Assembly (NCBI GenBank): GCA_003224905.1
Contig: QIAA01000058.1
Span: 1-39,997 of the forward strand
Direction of reading: 5' to 3'
Length of the DNA stretch: 39,997 nt
DNA from: Acidobacteriota bacterium
GTDB lineage: Bacteria; Acidobacteriota; Terriglobia; Terriglobales; Acidobacteriaceae
Part shown: positions 24,915 to 33,533 of the stretch, piece after piece
Layout of the letters: the number at the start of each line of letters is the position of its first letter
Position numbering within the stretch: the first letter of the stretch is position 1
The notes under the pieces: generated by a model
The model's input: only the letters and a program-made list of their open reading frames with translations
Database searches by the model: none
Told to the model about the DNA's origin: nothing
Made by a program: the position numbers and the translations under genes

Positions 24915-25088
24915 CTACCCCTTTGTCTCTCCAAAGACCTGGAGGAGATCACTCTGCGACCGGTCAACGGAAAGCCCCCTTGTCCTGAGATCATTATGCA
25001 ATCCTCGTGCCAAGGATTCCAAGTCCCTGAGCATCACATCGGAACCCGCTCTCATTACTAAAGACACCGCATTTGCAACTCTCATCAT
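24915..25088 (-). CDS. possible 57-residue protein immediately upstream of clpC
   Basis: An ORF with two consecutive ATG codons (25088 and 25085) ends in TAG at 24915, 5 bases before the clpC ATG. The product begins MMRVANAVSLVMRAGSDVML and is mostly amphipathic and charged (DLESLARGLHNDLRTRGLSV), with no membrane segment. AGAAGG just before the ATG pair could serve as ribosome-binding site, best placed for the second ATG. The tight spacing to clpC suggests translational coupling. In Firmicutes small regulators (McsA, McsB) sit upstream of clpC, but this protein lacks zinc-binding cysteines and I see no similarity to them. It may be a genuine small protein or a chance ORF. Confidence 0.42.
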   Translation of the reverse strand: MMRVANAVSLVMRAGSDVMLRDLESLARGLHNDLRTRGLSVDRSQSDLLQVFGETKG

Positions 25089-25139
25089 CCTTCTGTTTCA
25101 TTCCGGCACGTCGTCTTACTTCACTTTCAACCCAAACGT

Positions 25140-25874
25140 TTACCCGGCAAGCGTCTCTGGGACGAGTTCCTCGGCTCTCCCATTTTGCAGCCGCAAGACC
25201 CGGTCACAGCGCCGGGCGAAACCAATGTTGTGAGTTGCAATCAGAGAAGTTAGCTGGTAATCGCGATGTAACCTGGCAATCAAGTCAAAAACCGAGTCCG
25301 CTGTCCGGCTGTCAAGGTCCCCGGTGGGTTCATCGGCCAGCAAAAGCTTTGGCTGGGTGATGAGCGCCCGGGCCAGCGCCACGCGCTGTTGTTCCCCGCC
25401 GGAAAGTTCACCTGAACGATGATGCGAACGCTGCTCCAATCCCACCTCCCGCAGCCACCGCGAAGCTTCTCCCTCCGCCTGCTGCCGCGAAACCTCGCGC
25501 AGCAATAGCGGCATGGCCACGTTCTCAAGCGCCGTAAATTCCGGCAACAAGTAGTGGAACTGCCAGACGAAACCAAGTTCACGATTCCGGAACTCGGCAG
25601 CGGCGTCGTCCGAGAGCGAACTCAACCGCAAGTGGGCGCAGTATACGTCACCTGCAGAAGCTCTATCAAGCGCACCCAGTATGTGTAACAAGGTACTCTT
25701 TCCCGCTCCTGACTCGCCCACGATTGCCAGCATCTCTCCTCTGGCCACCTGGAAAGAAAGATTTTCAAAGAGCACCAACTCGGATTCACCGAAGCGAAAA
25801 GCCTTCTTCAGACCTTCCACCTGCAAAATCGCTTCACTTGCCTTTAGATGCAAGCGGCTGGCTCCTCGGCTCAT
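25140..25874 (-). CDS. lolD: LolD-type lipoprotein-releasing ABC ATPase
   Basis: A 244-residue ABC ATPase with Walker [10 protein letters not shown] near residue 54, signature [15 protein letters not shown] near 157, Walker B LLLADEP near 176 and the D-loop/LolD-like extension [35 protein letters not shown] is typical of the LolD/MacB class. It follows lolC on the same strand, 212 bases downstream, and would power release of lipoproteins from the inner membrane to LolA. The alternative is an unrelated MacB-like efflux ATPase, less likely given the LolC-type partner. Confidence 0.88.
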   Translation of the reverse strand: MSRGASRLHLKASEAILQVEGLKKAFRFGESELVLFENLSFQVARGEMLAIVGESGAGKSTLLHILGALDRASAGDVYCAHLRLSSLSDDAAAEFRNRELGFVWQFHYLLPEFTALENVAMPLLLREVSRQQAEGEASRWLREVGLEQRSHHRSGELSGGEQQRVALARALITQPKLLLADEPTGDLDSRTADSVFDLIARLHRDYQLTSLIATHNIGFARRCDRVLRLQNGRAEELVPETLAG

Positions 25875-26086
25875 CTACGAAACCGCGCTCTCATTAGAAC
25901 ACGAGTTAGGCGACGACCTTCTACTTCCATTTCCGGGAGCATCTATGCAGAAAACTGTATGCAGAGTTTTGGCAATGCTGGAGGGTGGCCAAATACAAGA
26001 CGAAAGAACCGGTGACGAAATGCACCGCCAAAGAATGTACGTGTGACGGAAAGTAAACACGCCCGCGAGGTCGCTATAGCAAAAGG

Positions 26087-27418
26087 CTACTCGTATCGCA
26101 GCGCTTCGGCAGGCAAAATTCTTGCTGCTGACCAGGAGGGATACACCGTTGCTACCAGCGAAATGGCGACTGCGACCAACGCCACGAGACATCCATCTAT
26201 TGTCCTCGGGGCGAACGGGACGTAATCGATGGAGTACACCTCCGGGGCCAACGATAAGACATGATAGTGACCGCCAAACCAGGAAAGCACGTAGCCGAGC
26301 ACTAAGCCGATAGCGGTGCCGACTACTCCGATGAGAACACCTTGTGCGATAAATATTCGTCGCACCTGCGCTTTGCGCGTGCCCATCGACATGAGCACTG
26401 CGATGTCGCGCGTCTTCTCCATCACCATCATCGTTAGCGAAATCAGAATGTTCAGCGCTGCGACAAACACAATCAGTCCGATGGTGATGAACGTAACCAG
26501 CCGTTCCAGTCTCAGCGCACGAAAAAGCGGCTTGTTCTGCTCCATCCAGTTAGTAGTCATGAACCCCGGCCCCGCGGCCTGCTCGATCTGACGTGCGATA
26601 TCTCCTGCTTTGTAGATATCGTCCACTTTGAACTCGATTACGGAGACCTGATCTCCCAACCCGAACAGCCGTTGCGCATCACTCAGGCGAATGAACCCCC
26701 ACGAATTGTCGTAATCAAAGAACCCGGAATCAAAAATCCCGGCCACCCTGAACCGCGTGTATTTGGGAACCATGCCAAACGGCGTGAGTTCACCCTGCGG
26801 ACTCGTCACCTGCACAACAGAGCCAACCGTCGCACCTAACTCATCAGCCATACTCTTGCCGAGAATGACTGGTGGCATGGCGGCCACCCGATTTTGGACA
26901 GCTTCGAGAGAATCGGCGTCTGCTGTCTCACGGCCTTCTTGCAAGGGCGTTCTTTCTTGGATCTGAGTGCCCGACTGAGATCCTTCTGTACCTTCTTCTA
27001 AGGCCCGCGCCGAACCCACTCTTACGGTTTCCAACAGATCGCTTACCTTTTGCTCGTATGCTGGGATGATGCCCTTCAGCACGGCGCCACGCGCTCGCGG
27101 CCCGCGGGAGATCATCACTTGTTCGTAGATATCGGGTGCGGCCGCAATCACGTGCGGCTGTTTGGAAAGTCCGTCCATGAGTGCACGCCAATTTTTGATT
27201 CCGTCGCTTTCAATCCGAAGCAGATTCACATGCGATGTCGAGCCGAGCAGACGCCTTTGCAGGTCCTGACGGAATCCATTGTTGATCGCGAGCGCCACGA
27301 TAAGTGACGCCACACCGGCCGCGACACCGGCAATAGATATGCCTGTGATCACGCCAATCACAGCCTGGCGGCGTTTCGCACGCAAATACCTGGTCGCGAC
27401 AAACAGCTCGAATTTCAT
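26087..27418 (-). CDS. lolC: LolC/LolE-type lipoprotein-releasing permease (FtsX family)
   Basis: A 443-residue inner-membrane protein. The start is placed at the ATG at 27418, because MKFELFVATRYLRAKRRQAV is the classic LolC/LolE N-terminus; an upstream in-frame ATG at 27520 would add unrelated residues. A first transmembrane helix lies near residues 21-48. It is followed by a large periplasmic domain (about 50-310) and an FtsX-like C-terminal unit with three helices: VTFITIGLIVFVAALNILIS, FIAQGVLIGVVGTAIGLVLG and CLVALVAVAISLVATVYPSW. The periplasmic domain includes a charged, low-complexity stretch (EGTEGSQSGTQIQERTPLQE) near residues 135-155, which looks like a lineage-specific insert. 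With lolD it forms the lipoprotein sorting complex. Confidence 0.9.
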   Translation of the reverse strand: MKFELFVATRYLRAKRRQAVIGVITGISIAGVAAGVASLIVALAINNGFRQDLQRRLLGSTSHVNLLRIESDGIKNWRALMDGLSKQPHVIAAAPDIYEQVMISRGPRARGAVLKGIIPAYEQKVSDLLETVRVGSARALEEGTEGSQSGTQIQERTPLQEGRETADADSLEAVQNRVAAMPPVILGKSMADELGATVGSVVQVTSPQGELTPFGMVPKYTRFRVAGIFDSGFFDYDNSWGFIRLSDAQRLFGLGDQVSVIEFKVDDIYKAGDIARQIEQAAGPGFMTTNWMEQNKPLFRALRLERLVTFITIGLIVFVAALNILISLTMMVMEKTRDIAVLMSMGTRKAQVRRIFIAQGVLIGVVGTAIGLVLGYVLSWFGGHYHVLSLAPEVYSIDYVPFAPRTIDGCLVALVAVAISLVATVYPSWSAARILPAEALRYE

Positions 27419-27971
27419 GCCAAACGTCTCTCGCTGGGCCAACGCCGTGCCGTGGCCGGAATTAATCCCGCGATCGCTGTGACCGTGCACTTGGCGGTTG
27501 GAGTAATCTTCAAACCACACCCAAAGACAGCACTAACTCGTTGCTGGGGCACTCTTTGGGGGTGCGATCCGAACCGCTCCAGACCCTTCTGCGATCAATC
27601 TGTAATAGGGATGCTTACCGGAGAGGATTATAAGGAGCCTCACACCGAGAATTCCAATTTACGGCTCGGGACCCGACCAGCTTGAGGCTCTAGCGACAGG
27701 GGAGGTCGAAACCTGATCCCACAATAACCAGTTGATCGACGGTACTCAGCTTTCGCGGAGCGTGTCCATACGGTCTTAACTGTATTTTGGACGGTCGCAA
27801 GCATAGTTACCCACGTTTTGCATGTGAAATAGCTGTTCAAACTGTGATTTTGGGCTGCCTCGGGATCAAGTCAAGGTCGCGACATGTACGAATGCAGCAG
27901 CCGATATCTCCACTTTGTGAGCAGCGCCAAGCCCGAGTTTGCAAGCGGCAGCCTGCTTGTAAACTAAATTC
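27419..27971. other. 553-base divergent spacer between lolC and mutM
   Basis: No ORF here resembles a known protein in either direction, and I find no tRNA, riboswitch or strong inverted repeat. It must contain the promoters of lolC (minus) and mutM (plus). Its size is unusual for this gene-dense window, and it may include decayed sequence. Confidence 0.4.
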
Positions 27972-28907
27972 ATGCCTGAATTGCCTGAGGTCGAAACCAT
28001 CGCGCGAGGCTTGGCGAGTCGGGTTACGGGAGACATTATCGAGTCGGTCTGGCTCGGGGAGAAGCCGGAACCGTTGAAGTCTGCGGCATCGGAGATCGTT
28101 GCAACACTGGAAAAGAGGCGCATTGCAGGGGTCAGGCGCGTGGGGAAGCACATCGTATTTGACCTGGTGCGGAACGGGACGCCAGACGCGATGGCTTCCG
28201 AGACAAAGCGAAAAGACAAACGCAGTGCTAATGTACGGATTGACGGTTCCCGGAGCTCGAGAGCGCGACTGAAAGTACCTTCCGCTTTGTCACGAAAGGG
28301 CGCCAGCCCGTCACAAGCAGAATGGATTGTGCATCTGGGAATGACAGGCCGAATGCTCGTTTGTCGGCCCGAGGTAGAGATCGAAAAGCACACACACGCA
28401 ATCGTGACACTTGCTTCCGGCCGAGAACTGCGGTTTGTAGATCCAAGGCGTTTCGGGCGCCTCAGTGTTTCACCGGCTTTCATAGCCGCAGGGTTGGAGC
28501 CGCTGGACATCGAATTACAGCCGTTCACTGGCCTTTTCCGGGGGCGCAAGACTCCGATCAAAAGCGCTCTGCTGAACCAAAAGCTCTTGAGCGGTGTGGG
28601 CAATATTTACGCCGATGAATCGCTATTTCGTGCCGGTGTTCGTCCTCGCCGCCGAGCGGCTTCGCTCACCCGTGAGGATCTGAAGAGACTTTACGTGAAC
28701 CTCAAAGAGGTTCTGAAAGAAGCCATTGCTCTCGGCGGTTCATCGGTCGCAGATTATGTGGATGCCGACGGCGAGGAAGGTTTTTTCCAATTGCAGCATC
28801 GTGTTTACGGTCGTGAAGGTGAACCGTGCCTCACGTGCAAGACACTAATCAAGCGGGTCGTGATCGCCGGACGAAGCAGCCATTACTGCCCCAAGTGCCA
28901 GAAGTAA
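27972..28907 (+). CDS. mutM: formamidopyrimidine-DNA glycosylase with basic insertion
   Basis: A 311-residue Fpg/Nei-family base-excision repair enzyme that removes 8-oxoguanine and formamidopyrimidines. The N-terminus MPELPEVETIARGL supplies the catalytic P2 and E3. K59 (VGKHIVF) is the conserved beta-clamp lysine. The motif DPRRFGRL, the helix-two-turn-helix LLSGVGNIYADESLF and the C-terminal zinc finger (C-x2-C-x16-C-x2-C, CLTCK to CPKC) are intact. Usual members have about 270-280 residues. The extra length is a basic, low-complexity insert at about residues 68-116 between VFDL and HLGMTGRM, rich in K, R and S. The enzyme should still be active because all catalytic elements flank the insert. 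It lies 73 bases before the ROK kinase on the same strand. Confidence 0.93.
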   Translation: MPELPEVETIARGLASRVTGDIIESVWLGEKPEPLKSAASEIVATLEKRRIAGVRRVGKHIVFDLVRNGTPDAMASETKRKDKRSANVRIDGSRSSRARLKVPSALSRKGASPSQAEWIVHLGMTGRMLVCRPEVEIEKHTHAIVTLASGRELRFVDPRRFGRLSVSPAFIAAGLEPLDIELQPFTGLFRGRKTPIKSALLNQKLLSGVGNIYADESLFRAGVRPRRRAASLTREDLKRLYVNLKEVLKEAIALGGSSVADYVDADGEEGFFQLQHRVYGREGEPCLTCKTLIKRVVIAGRSSHYCPKCQK

Positions 28908-28980
28908 ACGATCAAGAATCGAAAATCAACAATCCGCAATCCCCACTTTCGCTGTGGTAGGCTAAGTCTCTTCTTTTCCT

Positions 28981-30003
28981 ATGCTCAAATTCTCGATCGG
29001 TGTGGATCTTGGTGGCACGAACCTTCGCATCGCAGCCGTGGACGAAAAGGGAGTACTGCTCGAGAAAGTTACACTCGGCACCAAGGTCGCTCTCGGTCGC
29101 GATCATGTGATCAACGAAATGTCGGATGCGATTCGCCATCTTGCGGACAAGTACAGGCCGAATTACTCGCTACAGGGAATTGGTGTGGGAGTGCCGGGAA
29201 TTATCGACATGAAAACGGGAATGCTGCGGGAGTCGCCGAACCTGCCAGGATGGGCCAACTCTCCTGTGCACTCGCAGATTGAGCAGCGCCTGGGCACTCG
29301 GGTGATTCTCGAGAACGACGCCAATGCCGCCGCTTTTGGCGAGAAATGGCTCGGGGCAGCGCGCGAGGCTGACGACATGGCCATGTTGACGCTGGGCACG
29401 GGTGTTGGGGGAGGAATCGTGCTGGGAGGCCGGCTGTGGCACGGAATGACTGGTATGGCCGGGGAGTTCGGGCATATCACCGTGGAATCGGAAGGCGTGC
29501 CTTGCCCCTGCGGAAATCGTGGCTGCCTCGAGCAGTACGCATCGGCTACCGCGGTGGTGCGAATGGCACGCGAGGCGATCGCGAGTGGCCGAGCGCCTGG
29601 GTTGGATCGCGCCGCCAGCTCAGACCCGGAGTTCAGTGCGAAGGCGGTCTACAATCTGGCCATTCAGGGGGATCAGGAGGCCAAGAGAATCTTCGGCCGG
29701 GTAGGACGCGCCCTGGGCATCGGGATCGCGGACCTGGTGAACGCCTTGAACCTTCCCATGTACGTCGTCGGTGGGGGCGTCTCGAGCGCCTGGGAGGCCT
29801 TCTCTCCTTTCATCTTCGAGGAGCTGCGCCAACGTTCGATGGTTTATGCCGCAACGGCGCCGGAAGGATCTTTGTCAGGAGGCCAAGGGGCATCCGCGCA
29901 GGTAGAGCCCGGCGGTCCGACAAAAACCATCGTGACTAGGGCGCTGTTGGGTAGCGATGCTGGATTGTATGGCGCAGCCCGGTTGCCAATGATCCCCAGT
30001 TAG
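28981..30003 (+). CDS. ROK-family sugar kinase (probable glucokinase)
   Basis: A 340-residue ROK protein. The phosphate-binding motif is VDLGGTNLRIA (D9), and ENDANAAAFGE contains the catalytic aspartate. LGTGVGGGIVLGGRLWHG is the second nucleotide motif. The ROK zinc motif is GEFGHITV with CPCGNRGCLEQYAS. There is no N-terminal helix-turn-helix, so it is a kinase rather than a repressor. Glucose is the likely substrate (ROK glucokinase), but mannose, fructose or N-acetyl-sugars are possible. A short glycine-rich insert (SLSGGQGASAQVEPGG) lies near residue 303. It converges on rluB with 8 bases between the stops. Confidence 0.88.
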   Translation: MLKFSIGVDLGGTNLRIAAVDEKGVLLEKVTLGTKVALGRDHVINEMSDAIRHLADKYRPNYSLQGIGVGVPGIIDMKTGMLRESPNLPGWANSPVHSQIEQRLGTRVILENDANAAAFGEKWLGAAREADDMAMLTLGTGVGGGIVLGGRLWHGMTGMAGEFGHITVESEGVPCPCGNRGCLEQYASATAVVRMAREAIASGRAPGLDRAASSDPEFSAKAVYNLAIQGDQEAKRIFGRVGRALGIGIADLVNALNLPMYVVGGGVSSAWEAFSPFIFEELRQRSMVYAATAPEGSLSGGQGASAQVEPGGPTKTIVTRALLGSDAGLYGAARLPMIPS

Positions 30004-30011
30004 GTTTCTCG

Positions 30012-30743
30012 TCACTTCACCGCCGACTGCAATCGGGCAATCTCTTTCGGCACGAGACGGCGAAATTCTCCCGGCGGGACGTTCAGTTCCAGTGGTCCGT
30101 AACGGACACGCCTGATTTTTTCTACGTGGTGTCCGATTTCCTCAAACATGCGCCGAATCTGACGATTCTTGCCCTCTGTCAGGACGACTTCGTACCAGGG
30201 ATTGTCTGCTTCACGAATAAGCCGGATTTTAGCTGGCGCGGTTTTTGTTCGCCTGCCTCGGTCTGACGGGATGAAAACTCCCGCTCGCAACCTTGCCAGG
30301 CTTTCTGTCGCCGGGATTCCTGCCACCTTTACCAGATAGGTCTTGGGAACGCGCGACGATGCTTTCATCAGCTTGGCGGCAAGGTCACCGTCATTAGTCA
30401 ACAGGAGAAGACCTTCACTGCCATAATCCAGCCGGCCGACCGGGTAGAGACGCGCACTGACGCCACGGAGCAGATCCATCACGGTTGGCCGCCCTTCCGG
30501 ATCGCTGACCGTAGTCACGTATCCTTTAGGTTTGTTCATCAACAAATAAATGGGGCGCTGTGCACCGCGCAGCAATTTGCCATTCACGCGGATGTGGTCG
30601 CGCTCGGGATCGGCTTTGGCGCCGAGTTCTGTGACGAGCTGTCCGTTTACAGAAACCACTCCTGCAGTGATCAGAGCTTCGGCTTTACGACGAGAGGCGA
30701 TACCGGCTGCGGCGATAATTTTCTGAAGACGCTGGAAAGGCAT
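30012..30743 (-). CDS. rluB: RluB/RsuA-family pseudouridine synthase
   Basis: A 243-residue enzyme that makes pseudouridine in 23S or 16S rRNA. An N-terminal S4 RNA-binding domain (MPFQRLQKIIAAAGIASRRK) leads to the catalytic motif GRLDYGSEGLLLLTNDGDLA, with the catalytic aspartate at about residue 103. The C-terminal EGKNRQIRRMFEEIGHHVEK is typical of the RsuA subfamily. The start is placed at ATG 30743; the ORF extends upstream to 30797, but family members begin at the S4 domain. It is the last gene of the trpS-scpA-scpB cluster, 60 bases after scpB, an order widespread in bacteria. Confidence 0.92.
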   Translation of the reverse strand: MPFQRLQKIIAAAGIASRRKAEALITAGVVSVNGQLVTELGAKADPERDHIRVNGKLLRGAQRPIYLLMNKPKGYVTTVSDPEGRPTVMDLLRGVSARLYPVGRLDYGSEGLLLLTNDGDLAAKLMKASSRVPKTYLVKVAGIPATESLARLRAGVFIPSDRGRRTKTAPAKIRLIREADNPWYEVVLTEGKNRQIRRMFEEIGHHVEKIRRVRYGPLELNVPPGEFRRLVPKEIARLQSAVK

Positions 30744-30803
30744 TGTGGAGATTTTTACCACAGAGGACACTGAGATACACAGAGGACGCACTGACAACCA
30801 ACG

Positions 30804-31553
30804 TCAGGCCGCGGGATCCTTTTCCCCTATAGGATTTTGTTCCGCGACGGCGAATTTGTCTTGTGAACTAGACTCTTCAGCGTCAGAAGGAATGTGCTCT
30901 CCCCTGCCGGAATCAGTTGCCAGTTCCGGGGATGACGAAGGGATAAGTTGTTGTGCTGGAGTCTCCGTGGTTGGCATCAGTTCGCTTTGAAACGACTCCG
31001 CGACCAGTTTTTCGAATTCCTCCATGCTGGGTAGTTCATAGACGTCCTTGAGCCCGAACCGCAGGAGGAATTCCTTAGTGGTTTTGTACAAAATCGGACG
31101 CCCGATGACAGTTTTCCGCCCGGCGGTTGTAATCAGTTTCCGGTCCAGCAGAGTGGCGATGACACCACTGGAATCCACTCCACGAATCTCGCTGATCTCC
31201 GGAACTGTGACGGGCTGCTTGTACGCGATTACGGCCAGTGTCTCAAGTGCCGGCAGTGACAATCGAATCGGCGGTTTCAGACTCTTCGCGAATTCCCGCA
31301 GCAGGTCATGATGCTCCGGTTTCGACGACATCCGATATCCGCCCGCCACTTGTCGGATCTCAATACCGTGGCTCGAGGTGGAATAATCGATTACGAGTTC
31401 CTCCAAAGCGAGCCGTACGCGGGCACGGACCTCTGCTTCAGTATCAGCTCCTTCGGCAGTGACGGACTCTCTTACGAGCTGCACGATGTGATCCAGCGTA
31501 ATGGGCGTTTCCGCCGCGTAGACAATTGCTTCGAGCTTGGCCTTAAGACTCAT
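30804..31553 (-). CDS. scpB: segregation and condensation protein ScpB
   Basis: A 249-residue subunit of the SMC-ScpAB condensin. It has two winged-helix domains: LEAIVYAAETPITLDHIVQL starts the first, and LSLPALETLAVIAYKQPVTV with EISEIRGVDSSGVIATLLDR forms the second. The last 65 residues are an acidic, low-complexity tail (ETPAQQLIPSSSPELATDSG), longer than usual for ScpB and probably disordered. It lies 40 bases after scpA. ScpB dimers bind ScpA and regulate SMC ATPase activity. Confidence 0.92.
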   Translation of the reverse strand: MSLKAKLEAIVYAAETPITLDHIVQLVRESVTAEGADTEAEVRARVRLALEELVIDYSTSSHGIEIRQVAGGYRMSSKPEHHDLLREFAKSLKPPIRLSLPALETLAVIAYKQPVTVPEISEIRGVDSSGVIATLLDRKLITTAGRKTVIGRPILYKTTKEFLLRFGLKDVYELPSMEEFEKLVAESFQSELMPTTETPAQQLIPSSSPELATDSGRGEHIPSDAEESSSQDKFAVAEQNPIGEKDPAA

Positions 31554-31593
31554 AGAAAGCTAGTGGCTACTCAACACAGGAACCGGTAATTCT

Positions 31594-32484
31594 CTATCTC
31601 CAATCATCTCGTGCCGACGACGTCGGTTCTGCCAAAAGCGCATCGAAATTCTGGTGCTTGCGGACGAGGACTTCGCCAAACAAACGATTCTGCCGCAGTT
31701 GGATGGCTTGCAGTCGAACCAGTTCCAGCAGCGCCAGAAACATGCATACCAGCGACTGCCGCGAATTTAAACTCTGTAAAAGCTGATTCAGATAAATCGG
31801 ACGCTCCTCGAGCGCCAGGCGGCGGCGCAGGAACTCAATCATCTGGCCCACCGTAACGGCTTCTTCGTCAACTTCGAGGAGTGGCCGGGAACGCGCGCGT
31901 TCCAGAATCTTCTGAAACGTTTTTACCAGGTCAATGACATCGGCTGCCATTTCCGGCTCAGTTCCCTCAGCGTCCATGAATTCACGGATCGCGGGGTTGG
32001 TGCGAACTGCCTCCTCAATTTGCTGTTTTTGAAAGAGCATTTGAGCCGCGGATTTGAACTTTTCATGCTCCAGCAGACGATTTACAAGCTCCGAACGCGG
32101 GTCGTCCTGCAGATCGGCAGGTGCGTCCGGGTCACGCGGCAGCAGCATTTTCGATTTGATGTGAATCAACAGCGCAGCCATATAAATGAAATCGGCCGCC
32201 ACATTCACGTCCAGTTCCCGCAATTTCTCGACGTAAGCCAGGTACTGTGCGGTGATCTTCGCAATTGGGACGTCGTAAATGTTGATGTCCTGCCTGCGGA
32301 TCAAGTCGAGCAAGAGATCGAGTGGCCCTTGGTAGACTTCGGCTACCTCGACGGCAAATGGGAAGTCACTTTCTTTTTCCTTTTTGTCCTGTGCGGCATG
32401 AGTCGCAGGCACCGTTGCCAGCGCGGGCGCTGCATTCTCAGGATCGAGTTTCAGTGGTTCAGGCATCGTACTGGCGAAAGTCAT
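31594..32484 (-). CDS. scpA: segregation and condensation protein ScpA
   Basis: A 296-residue kleisin that bridges SMC heads and binds ScpB. The motif FAVEVAEVYQGPLDLLLDLI with IRRQDINIYDVPIAKITAQYL-type sequence (about residues 42-85) is the conserved ScpA N-terminal domain. EFIYMAALLIHIKSKMLLP-like sequence near 105-120 follows. The C-terminal winged helix contains SLVCMFLALLELVRLQAIQL. The N-terminal 40 residues are an Ala/Pro/Lys-rich extension. Its ATG overlaps the trpS stop by 4 bases, indicating coupled translation. Confidence 0.92.
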   Translation of the reverse strand: MTFASTMPEPLKLDPENAAPALATVPATHAAQDKKEKESDFPFAVEVAEVYQGPLDLLLDLIRRQDINIYDVPIAKITAQYLAYVEKLRELDVNVAADFIYMAALLIHIKSKMLLPRDPDAPADLQDDPRSELVNRLLEHEKFKSAAQMLFQKQQIEEAVRTNPAIREFMDAEGTEPEMAADVIDLVKTFQKILERARSRPLLEVDEEAVTVGQMIEFLRRRLALEERPIYLNQLLQSLNSRQSLVCMFLALLELVRLQAIQLRQNRLFGEVLVRKHQNFDALLAEPTSSARDDWR

Positions 32485-33533
32485 TTTGCCGCTTGCGCAT
32501 TGCCTGGAGCTTCGTAGTCCAGGGACATATGCATGGCGTCCCGGACTTCACTCATAGTAGCTGTTGCAACTTTGCCGGCCCGGGCAGAGCCTGACTCCAG
32601 AATATCCCACGCGAGCCGAGGATTTTCCTCATATTTCTTCCGGCGCTCCTGCATGGGATTCAAGATGCTAACCAGCGCATCGGCAGCCCAGCTCTTGCAT
32701 TCGATACATCCGATTCCCGCCGAGCGGCACCCCACATCGACTTTAGCGATGGTTTCCCGGTCGCTGAAGATCTTGTGCAGATCGCCCACGGGGCACACAT
32801 CTGGGTTTCCGGGATCGGTGCGCCGAATGCGCGCGGGATCTGTGACCATGGTCTTCAGCTTCTGCCGGACCACTGGCTCAGGATCGGTGAGCAGGATGGT
32901 GTTTCCGTAGGACTTCGACATCTTGCGACCGTCGGTTCCCGGGAGCTTGGCGGCTGGAGTCAATAAGGGCTGCGGTTCGGGGAACACTGAAGAGCGCTTC
33001 CCGCTGTAGAACATGTTGAAGCGCCGGGCAATCTCGCGAGTCAGTTCGACATGGGGCACCTGATCTTCTCCGACGGGCACGAAATCGCCTTTGTAGATCA
33101 GGATGTCGGCGGCTTGCAACACCGGGTAACCGAGAAACCCGTACGTGCCTAGGTCTTTTTCCGTGATGTTTTCCCGTTGCTCTTTGTAGGTAGGTACCCG
33201 TTCCAGCCATCCTAATGGTGTGATCATCGAGAAGAGCAGGTGCAATTCTGCGTGCTGCGGCACATGCGACTGGATGAACATCGTGCAGCGCTCCGGATCC
33301 AAACCGGCGGCCAGCCAGTCGAGTAGCACTTCCACCGAATTCTCGTTAATTAGAGAAGTATCAGCGTAGTCCGTGGTGAGCGCGTGCCAATCCGCAATGA
33401 AGAAAAAACAATCGTACTGATCCTGCATGCGCACCCAGTTGTCGAGGGCGCCAACGAAATTTCCCAAGTGGAGCTTTCCCGTCGAGCGCATGCCGCTCAG
33501 TACGCGTTTTTTGGGCGTGGGTCGAGAAGGCAT
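32481..33533 (-). CDS. trpS: tryptophanyl-tRNA synthetase
   Basis: A 350-residue class I synthetase that charges tRNA-Trp. SGMRSTGKLHLGNFVGALDN (residues 13-32) carries the HIGH-type motif. KMSKSYGN near residues 204-211 is the second signature. The start is set at ATG 33533 because family members begin close to the RVLSGMRSTG segment. This ATG shares one base with the stop of the upstream M50 protease gene (TGATG), and the stop overlaps the scpA start by 4 bases. A cysteine pair (IGCIECK) near residues 278-284 is present in many bacterial TrpRS. Confidence 0.94.
   Translation of the reverse strand: MPSRPTPKKRVLSGMRSTGKLHLGNFVGALDNWVRMQDQYDCFFFIADWHALTTDYADTSLINENSVEVLLDWLAAGLDPERCTMFIQSHVPQHAELHLLFSMITPLGWLERVPTYKEQRENITEKDLGTYGFLGYPVLQAADILIYKGDFVPVGEDQVPHVELTREIARRFNMFYSGKRSSVFPEPQPLLTPAAKLPGTDGRKMSKSYGNTILLTDPEPVVRQKLKTMVTDPARIRRTDPGNPDVCPVGDLHKIFSDRETIAKVDVGCRSAGIGCIECKSWAADALVSILNPMQERRKKYEENPRLAWDILESGSARAGKVATATMSEVRDAMHMSLDYEAPGNAQAAK

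Noticed and set aside
24814..25233. 139-codon plus-strand ORF across the clpC start
   Set aside because: Its first part is antisense to the clpC N-terminus and the rest has no recognisable motif; the minus-strand small ORF fits the context better.
25875..26192. 105-codon minus-strand ORF between lolC and lolD
   Set aside because: It overlaps the end of lolC in another frame, and its cysteine- and serine-rich product resembles noise rather than a Lol component.
30757..30791. Repeated CACAGAGGAC-type units between scpB and rluB
   Set aside because: It is a short, imperfect pair in a spacer of a kind common in many genomes; no structure or array is formed.
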